Shown: positions 37,010-44,531 of the stretch, piece after piece
How the letters are laid out: each line of letters begins with the position of its first letter
Position numbering within the stretch: the first letter of the stretch is position 1
Source of the DNA: Varibaculum prostatecancerukia
GTDB taxonomy: Bacteria > Actinomycetota > Actinomycetes > Actinomycetales > Actinomycetaceae
Reading direction: 5' to 3'
Assembly: GCF_943169825.2 (NCBI RefSeq)
Contig: NZ_OW968402.1
Span: 806,001 to 870,000 of the forward strand
Length of the DNA: 64,000 nucleotides
Position numbers and translations under genes: made by a program
The notes under the pieces: generated by a model
The model's input: only the letters and a program-made list of their open reading frames with translations
The model's database searches: none
What the model was told of the DNA's origin: nothing

Positions 37010-37075
37010 CTGCAGCGGTTTCGAAATACTTTGCGGTTCTAGCCAGCCGCGGTGAAGACCGCGGGCGCTCCCTAG

Positions 37076-37432
37076 TTAATCTTTATCCCACTCCACCCAG
37101 GAGATTTCGAACTCGCGCCCATGACTAAGGCTGCCGGTGGGCATTCCGCATTTAGGGCACAGCAGCGCAAAGAACTCGTCGATTTCTACGTCCTCACCAC
37201 AGCCTGGGCAATAGACGCTGGCGGTAATGGTATTGACCTCGAGTTCGGCAGAGTCACAAATGGTGCCTGCCCGGGCGATTGGCCAAGAACCGTAGAGAGC
37301 CTCGGGGATAGCGCCCGACATGGTGCCTACATTTAGCGCCACTTTTTCAACTCGGGTAACCTGATAGTTAGCGTCAGCGGCTGCTTTTTCTACCGCTGCC
37401 ACTACCGAAGTTAATAGCCCGAGTTCATGCAT
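37076..37432 (-). CDS. hypA2: Nickel metallochaperone HypA, second copy
   Basis: Begins MHELGLLTSVVAAVEKAA, with the MHE nickel site, and has a zinc site with CPGCG and CPKCG. About 118 residues. An upstream in-frame start would add 35 residues that overlap the divergent gene, so the MHE start is chosen. It is divergent from the large-subunit-like gene with only 24 bases between start codons. It differs clearly from copy 1, so it is not a recent duplicate, and may serve the second large-subunit-like protein. Confidence 0.9.
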   Translation of the reverse strand: MHELGLLTSVVAAVEKAAADANYQVTRVEKVALNVGTMSGAIPEALYGSWPIARAGTICDSAELEVNTITASVYCPGCGEDVEIDEFFALLCPKCGMPTGSLSHGREFEISWVEWDKD

Positions 37433-37456
37433 ATACTCATTTTTCCCAGGAGAGCC

Positions 37457-38710
37457 ATGAAAATCAACCTTGATGAAATCATCGATCCTATGGAAGGGCG
37501 GGTAGTGGTATCCCATGATTCCGCAGGCCAGGAACATGCTCGCTTTGATCTGCAGGGACTTCCGCGAGTTGACGGAATGTTACGAGGAAAATCCGCCCGG
37601 GAAGCCTTGAAAATGACCGAGCATTTGTGCGGGATCTGCCCGGTAGCGCATCACCTGGCGGGAAACCGCGCCTTAGACGTGCTGAGTAATAACGCTCCGG
37701 TATCCGTGGCGGCTGAGCTCACCCGCCGGCTTTTGCATTACGGATCTGTAGTGGAAACCCATTCGCTACGGTTCTTGCTACAAGAGCGAGATAGTGGAGT
37801 GGTTTTAAAGAAAATCTCCAAAAAAATGCTGGTAGCTGCGGGATCTCCGGGGCATTTTCCAGTGACCGCTGTCCCCGGTGGAGTGAGTCATTGGCCGGAA
37901 GTAGAAAACTTAAAAATTGTGAAGGAAGAGTTACCCGCTGCCCTGCAAGTGGCGCAAAAACTCTGTGACCAGGGATTTAAAAACCAAGCGCAGCCTAGTG
38001 GATTCGGAGAATTCACCGGGGCAGAGCTAGCTTTAATTGATGAGGACGGGAATCCAGATGTTTTCGGAACTCGGGTGAGGGTTGCGCGCCAGGGAACAAC
38101 TGTAAACGAGTTTGAGTTCTCGCAGTGGAACGAGCAGGTGGCGGAAGAAAATCCGGGTGAGGCTGCTCCGCATCCTTATCTACGCGGAAGTGATCCTAGC
38201 GATGGGCGTTACCGGGTGGGGCCGGTAGCCCAGCTTTCGGTGGGAACTTTGCCCAGTGACCTGGCAGGCGCTGCCCAAGAACGCTGGTTAACGGGCAGTC
38301 GAGATGCCGCTAGTGCGCGCGCAATCATTACCTTGCACGTGCTGGAAAGAACCGGGGAAGTTGTAGACCAATTATTGCAGATCCTGGAATCCGCAAGCCT
38401 CGAACCCTGTCCGCAAGTGGGGCAGATACGTTTTCAACCCGGGTCTGCCACCGGGCTGGTGGATGGTCCGCGGGGGATTCTTGCCCACACCTACTCCACT
38501 GATCCCCAGGGAATGATTAGCGCGGCTACGATTCTTACCCCAACCGCCCAAAATGAGCCCTGGCTGGCCGAGCTACTTACTCAAGCAGTCAGCCTGCAGG
38601 ACGCAGGTAGGGCAGCTGCCCTGGAACAATCGATTCGGGAGGCCGACCCTTGCCTGCCAATTAGCTCCGCCCCGGCCGGTCAAATGGGGCTAAAAGTTGA
38701 TAATCTCTAA
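37457..38710 (+). CDS. Hydrogenase large-subunit-like protein (group 3-like) with a broken distal site
   Basis: Related to HoxH/MvhA-type large subunits: HLCGICPVAHHLAGNRALD matches L1 with Cys58 and Cys61, and YRVGPVAQLSVG is conserved. The C-terminus reads ADPCLPISSAPAGQMGL where active relatives have DPCLSCSTH then GQMPL, so Cys399 remains but the second Cys is Ile402 and the cleavage His is Ala405. The N-terminal RIEGH signature is reduced to MEG. There is no frameshift. ATG 37457 has AGGAG 5 bases upstream. No matching small subunit is present in the window. It may be an electron-transfer or sensory relative, or an enzyme with altered nickel ligands. Confidence 0.85.
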   Translation: MKINLDEIIDPMEGRVVVSHDSAGQEHARFDLQGLPRVDGMLRGKSAREALKMTEHLCGICPVAHHLAGNRALDVLSNNAPVSVAAELTRRLLHYGSVVETHSLRFLLQERDSGVVLKKISKKMLVAAGSPGHFPVTAVPGGVSHWPEVENLKIVKEELPAALQVAQKLCDQGFKNQAQPSGFGEFTGAELALIDEDGNPDVFGTRVRVARQGTTVNEFEFSQWNEQVAEENPGEAAPHPYLRGSDPSDGRYRVGPVAQLSVGTLPSDLAGAAQERWLTGSRDAASARAIITLHVLERTGEVVDQLLQILESASLEPCPQVGQIRFQPGSATGLVDGPRGILAHTYSTDPQGMISAATILTPTAQNEPWLAELLTQAVSLQDAGRAAALEQSIREADPCLPISSAPAGQMGLKVDNL

Positions 38711-38773
38711 AGGCAGCGGGGATATCCTGGGGTTAGAGGACGATCCTATTTTCCGCAAGAAAGGATGTAAGAC

Positions 38774-39001
38774 ATGTGCGTGGGAGTACCGTGCAAGATC
38801 TTATCGATTGAGCCGGGGGTAATGCCCATGGGGCGCATTGATGTGGCGGGACAAGTGCAAGATGCTTGTATGGCTTATCTTCCTGAGGCGCGTGTGGGTG
38901 ACTATGTGCTGATTCAAAACGGTTTCGCTATGAACCTTTTAACTGCCGAAGAGGCTGAGGAGTCGCTGGACACTTGGCGGGATTTAGGGATGATTTCCTA
39001 A
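38774..39001 (+). CDS. hypC2: HypC/HupF family chaperone, second copy
   Basis: 75 residues starting MCVGVPCKILSIEP, with the required Cys2, and VGDYVLIQNGFAMNLL as in HypC. AAAGGATG precedes the start. It follows the large-subunit-like gene by 63 bases and may be the dedicated chaperone of that protein. It is divergent in sequence from the copy at 26801. Confidence 0.93.
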   Translation: MCVGVPCKILSIEPGVMPMGRIDVAGQVQDACMAYLPEARVGDYVLIQNGFAMNLLTAEEAEESLDTWRDLGMIS

Positions 39002-39094
39002 CTGCAGCCAGAGAAAAACTGTAACAAGTGGCAATCCTTTCAATATGGTATTAAATTGAATAATTGAATACGCAGCCTATTCAAAGGAGTTATC

Positions 39095-39484
39095 ATGGCG
39101 TGTTTTATAGTTCCCACCACGGAAGCAATTGTTGTAACGGCGGCTAAGAAGCAAATTGCGAGGAAAGCAAAGAATGGTGCCTCTCCCGAGAGCACCCAGC
39201 GCTCGCTGAACCTAGTTCGCAAGCTGACCTGGCTAACCAACCTGCTATGGGGCGGAGCCTTGTTGCTGGCTTTTGAGCACTTATGGCATGGCGAAGTGGT
39301 TCCCTATTTCCCGTTCCTAACAGCTTTGACTGAGCGTTCAACCACCCAGCAGATGCTATTTGAAATGGGAACCACCGGTGTAGGAATGGCAGTGATAGTG
39401 ACTGTGGTTTGGGGTGTAGGAGTAGCCCTGATCCGCGCCAACGAACGTCGCACCAGTCCCGCCCCTGAAAAGATCGAGGCCTAA
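39095..39484 (+). CDS. Small membrane protein of the second hydrogenase-like unit
   Basis: 129 residues, family not recognised. The N-terminus FIVPTTEAIVVTAAK is hydrophobic, a basic stretch follows, and two clear membrane helices are seen around residues 48-66 and 92-114 (GMAVIVTVVWGVGVALI). AAAGGAG is 5 bases before the ATG. It lies between hypC2 and another small membrane protein and probably belongs to the same transcript. A role as membrane partner of the large-subunit-like protein is inference. Confidence 0.75.
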   Translation: MACFIVPTTEAIVVTAAKKQIARKAKNGASPESTQRSLNLVRKLTWLTNLLWGGALLLAFEHLWHGEVVPYFPFLTALTERSTTQQMLFEMGTTGVGMAVIVTVVWGVGVALIRANERRTSPAPEKIEA

Positions 39485-39494
39485 AGGATTAGCA

Positions 39495-39851
39495 ATGACC
39501 CTAGTAATTACGCTTTTTGCAGCAATTTGTTCCACCGCCTGGTGGTATTCCCACGCTCCCCAGTCAAAGATGCGCGTAGACCTGCTTTGCTGGATGTATT
39601 GGGGTGCCGCCCTGATGTGGACGGCTGACCTGGTCAGCGAATATATCGCAGAGGGCGCGGATGTTTTCGTGCCTCCAGTCAAAGATATGCTCAACGACAC
39701 CTATCTAGGTCTGTTCGTGGTAGCCCTGGCCGGCATCGTCTGGATCGGTTACCTAATTGTCAAGGATCCACGGGGAGTACGCACCGCACAGCTTGCCCAG
39801 CGTGACAGTGAGGCCAGCATCGATGCGAAAGAGTTAGTGGCTTCCCGCTAA
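39495..39851 (+). CDS. Small membrane protein of the second hydrogenase-like unit
   Basis: 118 residues, not recognised. Three hydrophobic stretches are visible (about residues 3-18, 30-48 and 72-89), including WWYSH after the first and YLGLFVVALAGIVWIGYLIV as the last. The ~30-residue tail is hydrophilic. It starts 11 bases after the previous gene and ends before a strong terminator at 39911, so the operon 37457-39851 ends here. Confidence 0.75.
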   Translation: MTLVITLFAAICSTAWWYSHAPQSKMRVDLLCWMYWGAALMWTADLVSEYIAEGADVFVPPVKDMLNDTYLGLFVVALAGIVWIGYLIVKDPRGVRTAQLAQRDSEASIDAKELVASR

Positions 39852-39910
39852 CCCGTAAGCAGCTTCCCCAAAAGGGAAACTTGCGGAATAAATAAATAAA
39901 CCCAATAACT

Positions 39911-39953
39911 GCGCGGGCAGATACTGATAAAGTATCTGCCCGCGCTTTGTTAT
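39911..39953 (+). terminator. Intrinsic terminator after the second hydrogenase-like unit
   Basis: GCGCGGGCAGATACT (39911-39925) pairs perfectly with AGTATCTGCCCGCGC (39931-39945) around a five-base loop, followed by TTTGTTAT. It is one of the strongest terminators in the window. Confidence 0.9.
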
Positions 39954-39994
39954 ATCTGCAGTAGCTAATGAACAGGCACTAGCTCTAATAAACG

Positions 39995-40013
39995 CGGGGA
40001 GTTGATTTTTCCT
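39995..40013 (+). repeat. Truncated family A arm
   Basis: GGGGAGTTGATTTTTCCTC resembles the 5' arm and TTTCCTC flank of family A but has no partner arm; the sequence passes directly into family B copy B1. Confidence 0.45.
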
Positions 40014-40021
40014 CTCGCATT

Positions 40022-40109
40022 GGGTCGGGTCGTAAAAGCGCTCGGGGGCCCCGGTGATCCTCGCTGCGCTCGGCTCAAGTCCCCTCTCGCATCTTTTACG
40101 GCTCGACCC
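40022..40109 (+). repeat. Structured repeat family B, copy B1 (forward)
   Basis: Outer arms GGGTCGGGTCGTAAAAG (40022-40038) and CTTTTACGGCTCGACCC (40093-40109) pair over 17 bases with two G-U wobbles. Flanks CGCTC, GGGG, CCCC and CCCCTCTCGCAT are shared with B2 at 23317. The inner segment around CTCGCTGCGCTCGG differs from B2 and pairs only weakly. Confidence 0.75.
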
Positions 40110-40125
40110 TTACGTAGGTGGCACC

Positions 40126-40245
40126 AGCGAGCGCGGGGGATAACTTTTATCCGAGTGGGTGCGGTGGGCATAAGAATTCGGAAAATGCCTGCGGTCTTTT
40201 TCCGAATTCTTGGGCAGGAGGAAAAAGTTATCCCCCGTGATCGCT
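40126..40245 (-). repeat. Structured repeat family A, copy A5 (reverse)
   Basis: Outer arms 40126-40148 and 40223-40245 are complementary over most of 23 bases (centre GGGGGATAACTTTT / AAAAGTTATCCCCC). On the minus strand the flanks are TTTCCTCCTGCCCAA and ATGCCCACCGC...CGGATAAAA. The inner stem keeps AAGAATTCGGAAAA with its complement but has a different loop. It ends just before the stop of the methyltransferase gene. Confidence 0.85.
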
Positions 40246-40261
40246 ATCTGCAGTCGCCTAA

Positions 40262-40870
40262 CTAAGCAGGGGAAACGGCTAACAGGCGGAAACCTTTCTT
40301 CGAGGCGAGGCGGCGAGTGGGGAATCCCTGCGCGCACAGCCACTTTTGCATCGAATCTGCTCCCAGGTTCTTCCCCATTACCAAAATCGCCTTTCCATCG
40401 GGTTTTAGAAGCGGTAACCAGGTGAGCAGCAGCTCTTGCAGCGGCTTTTTCCCGATTCTAACTGGAGGATTAGACCAGATCAGATCGAGTCCTCCAGCAG
40501 CTTTTGCGGCCGCCAGTATCTGATCAGGCGAGCCTACCTGCAGTGATACCCCCGCGCGCTGGGCGTTAGTGCGGGTAAGATCACGGGCGCGTTCGTTTAC
40601 GTCGACTGCTAAGACCTGCGCGGCTGGACTTAAAAGTCCCAAAGTGATCGCTAACGGCCCCCAGCCGCAACCTAGATCTAAAAAAGTCCCGGCAGCAGGG
40701 GGAGTAGAGGCACCTGCCAGTAGAACCGCACTTGCCTTATCTAGGTGGCGGGCAGAAAAAACTCCTTCCGCACCCTCCAAAATTAGTTCTTTGCCCGCGA
40801 GCGATACTTTGATCTTGGTGCGTTCCTCAGCATTAGCTGCCGGTTGATCCGAAAAATACTGTTCCATCAC
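40262..40870 (-). CDS. Class I SAM-dependent methyltransferase, RsmC/RlmG-like
   Basis: 202 residues with FLDLGCGWGPLAITLG (SAM motif I), VLAVDVNERA and the catalytic DLIWSNPPVR, an N-methyltransferase NPP motif. This is the short, single-domain form related to RsmC, which methylates N2 of G1207 in 16S rRNA; the exact nucleotide is inferred from the family. Two ATG codons are adjacent; the first is used here, after AGAGGTG. It is convergent with the repeats and the small membrane protein genes. Confidence 0.85.
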   Translation of the reverse strand: MMEQYFSDQPAANAEERTKIKVSLAGKELILEGAEGVFSARHLDKASAVLLAGASTPPAAGTFLDLGCGWGPLAITLGLLSPAAQVLAVDVNERARDLTRTNAQRAGVSLQVGSPDQILAAAKAAGGLDLIWSNPPVRIGKKPLQELLLTWLPLLKPDGKAILVMGKNLGADSMQKWLCAQGFPTRRLASKKGFRLLAVSPA

Positions 40871-40996
40871 CTCTAGACTATTGTTTTTGCCTTCTTAATG
40901 CGCGGAGGTCATATTATAGGGCTAGCAAAGGTTGCCAGGTACCTAACTAACCTGGCAGATCCAGGTAGGTGTTAGCTGAAAGGAAGGCGGTGCCGG

Positions 40997-42679
40997 GTGG
41001 AAACTGAACCCACGCAAATCGACAGCGTGCTCAACCAGTACGTCACCGCCTATGCTCGGATTGATCCTTTTAAGGCAACCGAATGGGGAATCTCTGGTTA
41101 TGATGCTTTCTTGCCAGATTATTCCCCTCCCGGAATCTCCGAACGCTACAACCTGCGTAAAGATACTTTGGCGCGAGTGGCAAAAACCCCGAAGCCTACG
41201 CCTCGCGAACAGCGAGAAGCCGAAGGTTTCACCCTGCTCGCCCGCACCGAACAGGAAAAGTTTGAAGCCGGTTTCTTAGCCTCTGAAATCAGTGGCACTA
41301 GCTCTCCTATTCAGGTCTTTGCGGAAACATTCAAACTGATGGATGTGACCTCGGAGGCGGGGGTGGGCAACTTGACCCGCAGGTTCCTGGCGCTGCCGCA
41401 AGCCTTTGAGGGGCTGAGAACCACCATGCGGGAATCTCGAGATCGCGGTTATGCTTTTCCGCAAGAAGCCTTGGAGATGGTGCTGGGGCAAGCACAGATA
41501 CTTTCTGCCCCCGAGCATGGTATTTATCAGGGTAAACGCGCGGAAATGGCCGATACCCGACTCTCACAAATGGGGGAGCGTGCCTTTGAACGGGGAATAG
41601 CCACCGCCCAAGCTGCTTTTTCCGAAATGGCAAGCTTTTTGCAGCAGGAAATCTTGCCCACCTGCTCGCCAATCGGAGGGATAGATCCCCACTCTTATTT
41701 CATTTCACTGCTTTGCGTGGGGGTGAGCGAACCTGATCCGGCTGAGTTTTTCAAGACAGCTAGTGAAGATTTAGTTCGCCTGAGAGCCCAACGCGACCAG
41801 TTGCGCAGTGAACTGGGGGATAAACACGCCTATCGTCTCTCAGACCTAGAAGTTGCTGATGGGTTTAACGTGCTGACCTGGGCGATGGAGGATGCGTGGG
41901 ATGCTTTTCGCATTAATGTAGACCCGGAGCTAGCTCAGCTAGTTAATCCCCAGGATGCTCCGTTAAAGTGGGAAAACGATCCGCACGGCTGCCTTGTTCA
42001 CCCCTATTATCCAGCGGGAGTTAGCCTATCCAGCAGTTCGCGGGTTCTTCCCCGCAAGTGTGCTGCCAGTCGGGCGCCGCACGCCTACGAAAGCGGTGAA
42101 AATCCGGCGGCTATTAGCGGCAGCGCTTTCGATTCTTTCCTAGAAATAGAAGATACCTATTACGCACTCGCCGCCCTGGAAAAGGGAATCCCTGGCAGCC
42201 ACCTGTATTCGCGGGCGCGGGAAGCCTATGGAACGAATCTATTTACCCGGATTGCCGCCCATTTGCCTGCCTCCAACCTGGGCTGGGATCTTTTCGCCCT
42301 AGAAATGGCGCCAGAACTTTGGGATATACCCGCAGAGATTAGTTTGTTGATCCAGGAACGGATTATGCGATATGTGGCTTTGGCCTTAGCTGATCTGCAA
42401 TTATATGGCGGTCAAGGGGAGGGCGAATCAGCTTGGGGATTGCCGGAGGCGATCGCCTACCTGAATGATACGGTTTCAGGTCCCTGGAACCAGGTACTCT
42501 TGCGGCAGCGCTACCTGGGGATTCCCGCCTTGAGCCTGGCTCCCTGGTACGGTTGGCGCCGTTGGAGAGAAACCTACCACCAGTTCCAAGCCGCAGGCGG
42601 CAGTGGATTCGCTGACTTTGTGCGGAAAGTGACACCTGCGGGGGCAGTACATTTTAAGGTTATCCAGCAGATGCTCTGA
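40997..42679 (+). CDS. DUF885 family protein with a degenerate metal motif
   Basis: 560-residue protein of the DUF885 family, a group related to zinc-dependent peptidases. GTG start after AGGAAGG. Active-looking members have an HExxPGHHLQ motif; here the matching block near residue 391 reads LEKGIPGSHLYS, with the first His changed to Leu and PGH to PGS, while Glu and one His remain. The later GW block is present as NLGWDLFALEMAPE. The peptidase function is therefore doubtful. No signal peptide is seen, so it is probably cytosolic. It is divergent from the methyltransferase gene. Confidence 0.75.
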   Translation: METEPTQIDSVLNQYVTAYARIDPFKATEWGISGYDAFLPDYSPPGISERYNLRKDTLARVAKTPKPTPREQREAEGFTLLARTEQEKFEAGFLASEISGTSSPIQVFAETFKLMDVTSEAGVGNLTRRFLALPQAFEGLRTTMRESRDRGYAFPQEALEMVLGQAQILSAPEHGIYQGKRAEMADTRLSQMGERAFERGIATAQAAFSEMASFLQQEILPTCSPIGGIDPHSYFISLLCVGVSEPDPAEFFKTASEDLVRLRAQRDQLRSELGDKHAYRLSDLEVADGFNVLTWAMEDAWDAFRINVDPELAQLVNPQDAPLKWENDPHGCLVHPYYPAGVSLSSSSRVLPRKCAASRAPHAYESGENPAAISGSAFDSFLEIEDTYYALAALEKGIPGSHLYSRAREAYGTNLFTRIAAHLPASNLGWDLFALEMAPELWDIPAEISLLIQERIMRYVALALADLQLYGGQGEGESAWGLPEAIAYLNDTVSGPWNQVLLRQRYLGIPALSLAPWYGWRRWRETYHQFQAAGGSGFADFVRKVTPAGAVHFKVIQQML

Positions 42680-42906
42680 CCCCGAAAACCTAATCTAAGC
42701 TGTGCTTTTATTAGCGCTAACCGGGAAAGATAATGTTGCGTTCGCCGGGTTGAAAAGTTTTTCGGAAAAAATGCCGCCGATAGAGAAAATAAGAGATTAT
42801 TTCTGCTTATTTTGGAAAAATAATAGCCAAACACGCAAAATATAAACTAATAGTAATAAATCGGTATTATTAAAGTTAACAATTTTGGTTTTCAGAAAGG
42901 CTGAGG

Positions 42907-44514
42907 ATGACTATGCGCAGTCGTTGGCTTCCCCTGGCAGTCCTGGCAGCAGCTCTGCTCGCCGGCGGGACTTTGACCGCTTGCAGCAGTAATAACTCGC
43001 AAGAAAACGCAGTAGACCGGGTATTGATTAATGGCGAGGAACCTGCGCGGGGACTAATTCCCGCCGCTGCCGATGATGACGCCGGAATCAAGATCATCGA
43101 TTTACTATTTGCCGGCCTGGTTACCTATGACCAGCAAGGGAAAGTAGTAAATGACGTGGCGCGGGAGATCACTGATTCTCCCGACCACAAAACCTGGACT
43201 ATTCAGATGAACACCGACCGGAAGTTTTCAGATGGCACCCCGGTGCTAGCCAAGAACTACGTGCGCGCCTGGAAAGCATCTGCTGCCCAAAAACTGGGAG
43301 CGACCACCGCTTTTGAGGCAATCGAAGGAGCCAGTGAAGATGGTACTGGAAACCTCAGCGGAGTAATGGCTAACGGCGACTACAAAATAACTATCAAACT
43401 GAAACGACCAGTGGCTGATTTTTCGAATCGTTTGGGAATCAACGGCTTTTACCCGCTACCCGATAGCGCGTTTGACGAGAACGGGAAGATCAAAAAAGAG
43501 TTTGGGCAAAAGCCGGTGGGGAACGGCCCCTATACTTTGGTTAGTTGGGAGCCCTCCAGTCGGATACAGCTGGATAAATCCACCACCTACCGCGGTCCGC
43601 GCCAGGCAGATAATGCGGGGATTGAAGTGAAGATCTATGCGGATTTTTCTGCCGCCTACCAAGATTTATTGGCTGGAAATCTGGATGTGCTCGATCAGAT
43701 CCCAGATGGGGAACTCCCCAATGCCAAGAAAGATTTAGGGAAAAACCGTACCAGCGCAGTACAAGCTACTATGCAAACCTTGGATATTGACTACCAGACC
43801 AAGCACTTTTCTGGGGAAGAAGGCAAACTGCGTCGCCAGGCCATTTCTCAGGCGATAAACCGGGAAGAGATAATCAAAACCATCTTTTATGGCACCCGGA
43901 AAGCGGCTACTGATTTCTTACCGCCGCAAATCTTGGGGCATATGGATGCTGGCCCTAAGAACCAGGTGCTTAAATTTGATGCCACGGCCGCCCAGCAGGC
44001 TTGGAAGGCTGCCGATGAGATTAGCCCTTGGCAGGGGGAGTTAAAAATTACTTATAACTCCAACGAGTCCAATCAACCCTGGGTAGATGCAATTTGTAAC
44101 CAGCTGTCTAACACCTTGGGGATTAAAGCCGTGGGTGACCCCAAACCGGATTTCAAGACGCTTATGGAAATGATGGACGAACATTCCTTTACCGGACCGT
44201 TCCGGATGGGCTGGTCGATGGGCTATCCCTCCCCGAATAATTTGCTAGCCGGACGCTACGTCAAGGGTGGCAATGGTAATAAAATGAGCTACGCAAACCC
44301 CGAATATGCCGAGCTTTTGACGAGGGCGCAGGCTGCCGATAGTCCCGAAGCTGCAGGAAAGCTCTATGAACAGGCGCAAACGCTGCTGTTGGCAGATTTG
44401 CCCTCGATTCCGCTCTGGTCTCCCAGCTCCAACATCGGTTTTAGCCAGCATGTGGGCAATGTGACCACCGATTGGAAAGGTGGGGTAGCTTTTCATAAAG
44501 TTACGAAGAAATAA
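42907..44514 (+). CDS. Oligopeptide-binding lipoprotein (ABC transporter, family 5)
   Basis: Extracellular solute-binding protein of 535 residues. The signal peptide ends with lipobox LTAC (Cys26 lipidated). LLFAGLVTYDQQGKVVNDVA, FSDGTPVLAKNYVRAWKA and GNGPYTLVSWEPSSRIQLDK are family 5 (DppA/OppA) blocks. AAAGGCTGAGG is upstream. The 227 bases before it are A/T-rich and probably hold the promoter, but I cannot place it. It is a paralogue of the lipoprotein at 46279 and has no permease directly after it, so it may share the dpp permease encoded at 48099. Confidence 0.92.
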   Translation: MTMRSRWLPLAVLAAALLAGGTLTACSSNNSQENAVDRVLINGEEPARGLIPAAADDDAGIKIIDLLFAGLVTYDQQGKVVNDVAREITDSPDHKTWTIQMNTDRKFSDGTPVLAKNYVRAWKASAAQKLGATTAFEAIEGASEDGTGNLSGVMANGDYKITIKLKRPVADFSNRLGINGFYPLPDSAFDENGKIKKEFGQKPVGNGPYTLVSWEPSSRIQLDKSTTYRGPRQADNAGIEVKIYADFSAAYQDLLAGNLDVLDQIPDGELPNAKKDLGKNRTSAVQATMQTLDIDYQTKHFSGEEGKLRRQAISQAINREEIIKTIFYGTRKAATDFLPPQILGHMDAGPKNQVLKFDATAAQQAWKAADEISPWQGELKITYNSNESNQPWVDAICNQLSNTLGIKAVGDPKPDFKTLMEMMDEHSFTGPFRMGWSMGYPSPNNLLAGRYVKGGNGNKMSYANPEYAELLTRAQAADSPEAAGKLYEQAQTLLLADLPSIPLWSPSSNIGFSQHVGNVTTDWKGGVAFHKVTKK

Positions 44515-44531
44515 CTAACTCGGAGGTTACA

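Noticed and set aside
38620-38710. Frameshift explaining the missing Cys in the large-subunit-like protein
   Set aside because: The preceding DPC and following GQM motifs are in one frame, so the changes are substitutions.
42680-42906. Hidden gene or riboswitch in the A/T-rich leader of the peptide-binding gene
   Set aside because: No ORF with a start signal and no known aptamer motif could be recognised.
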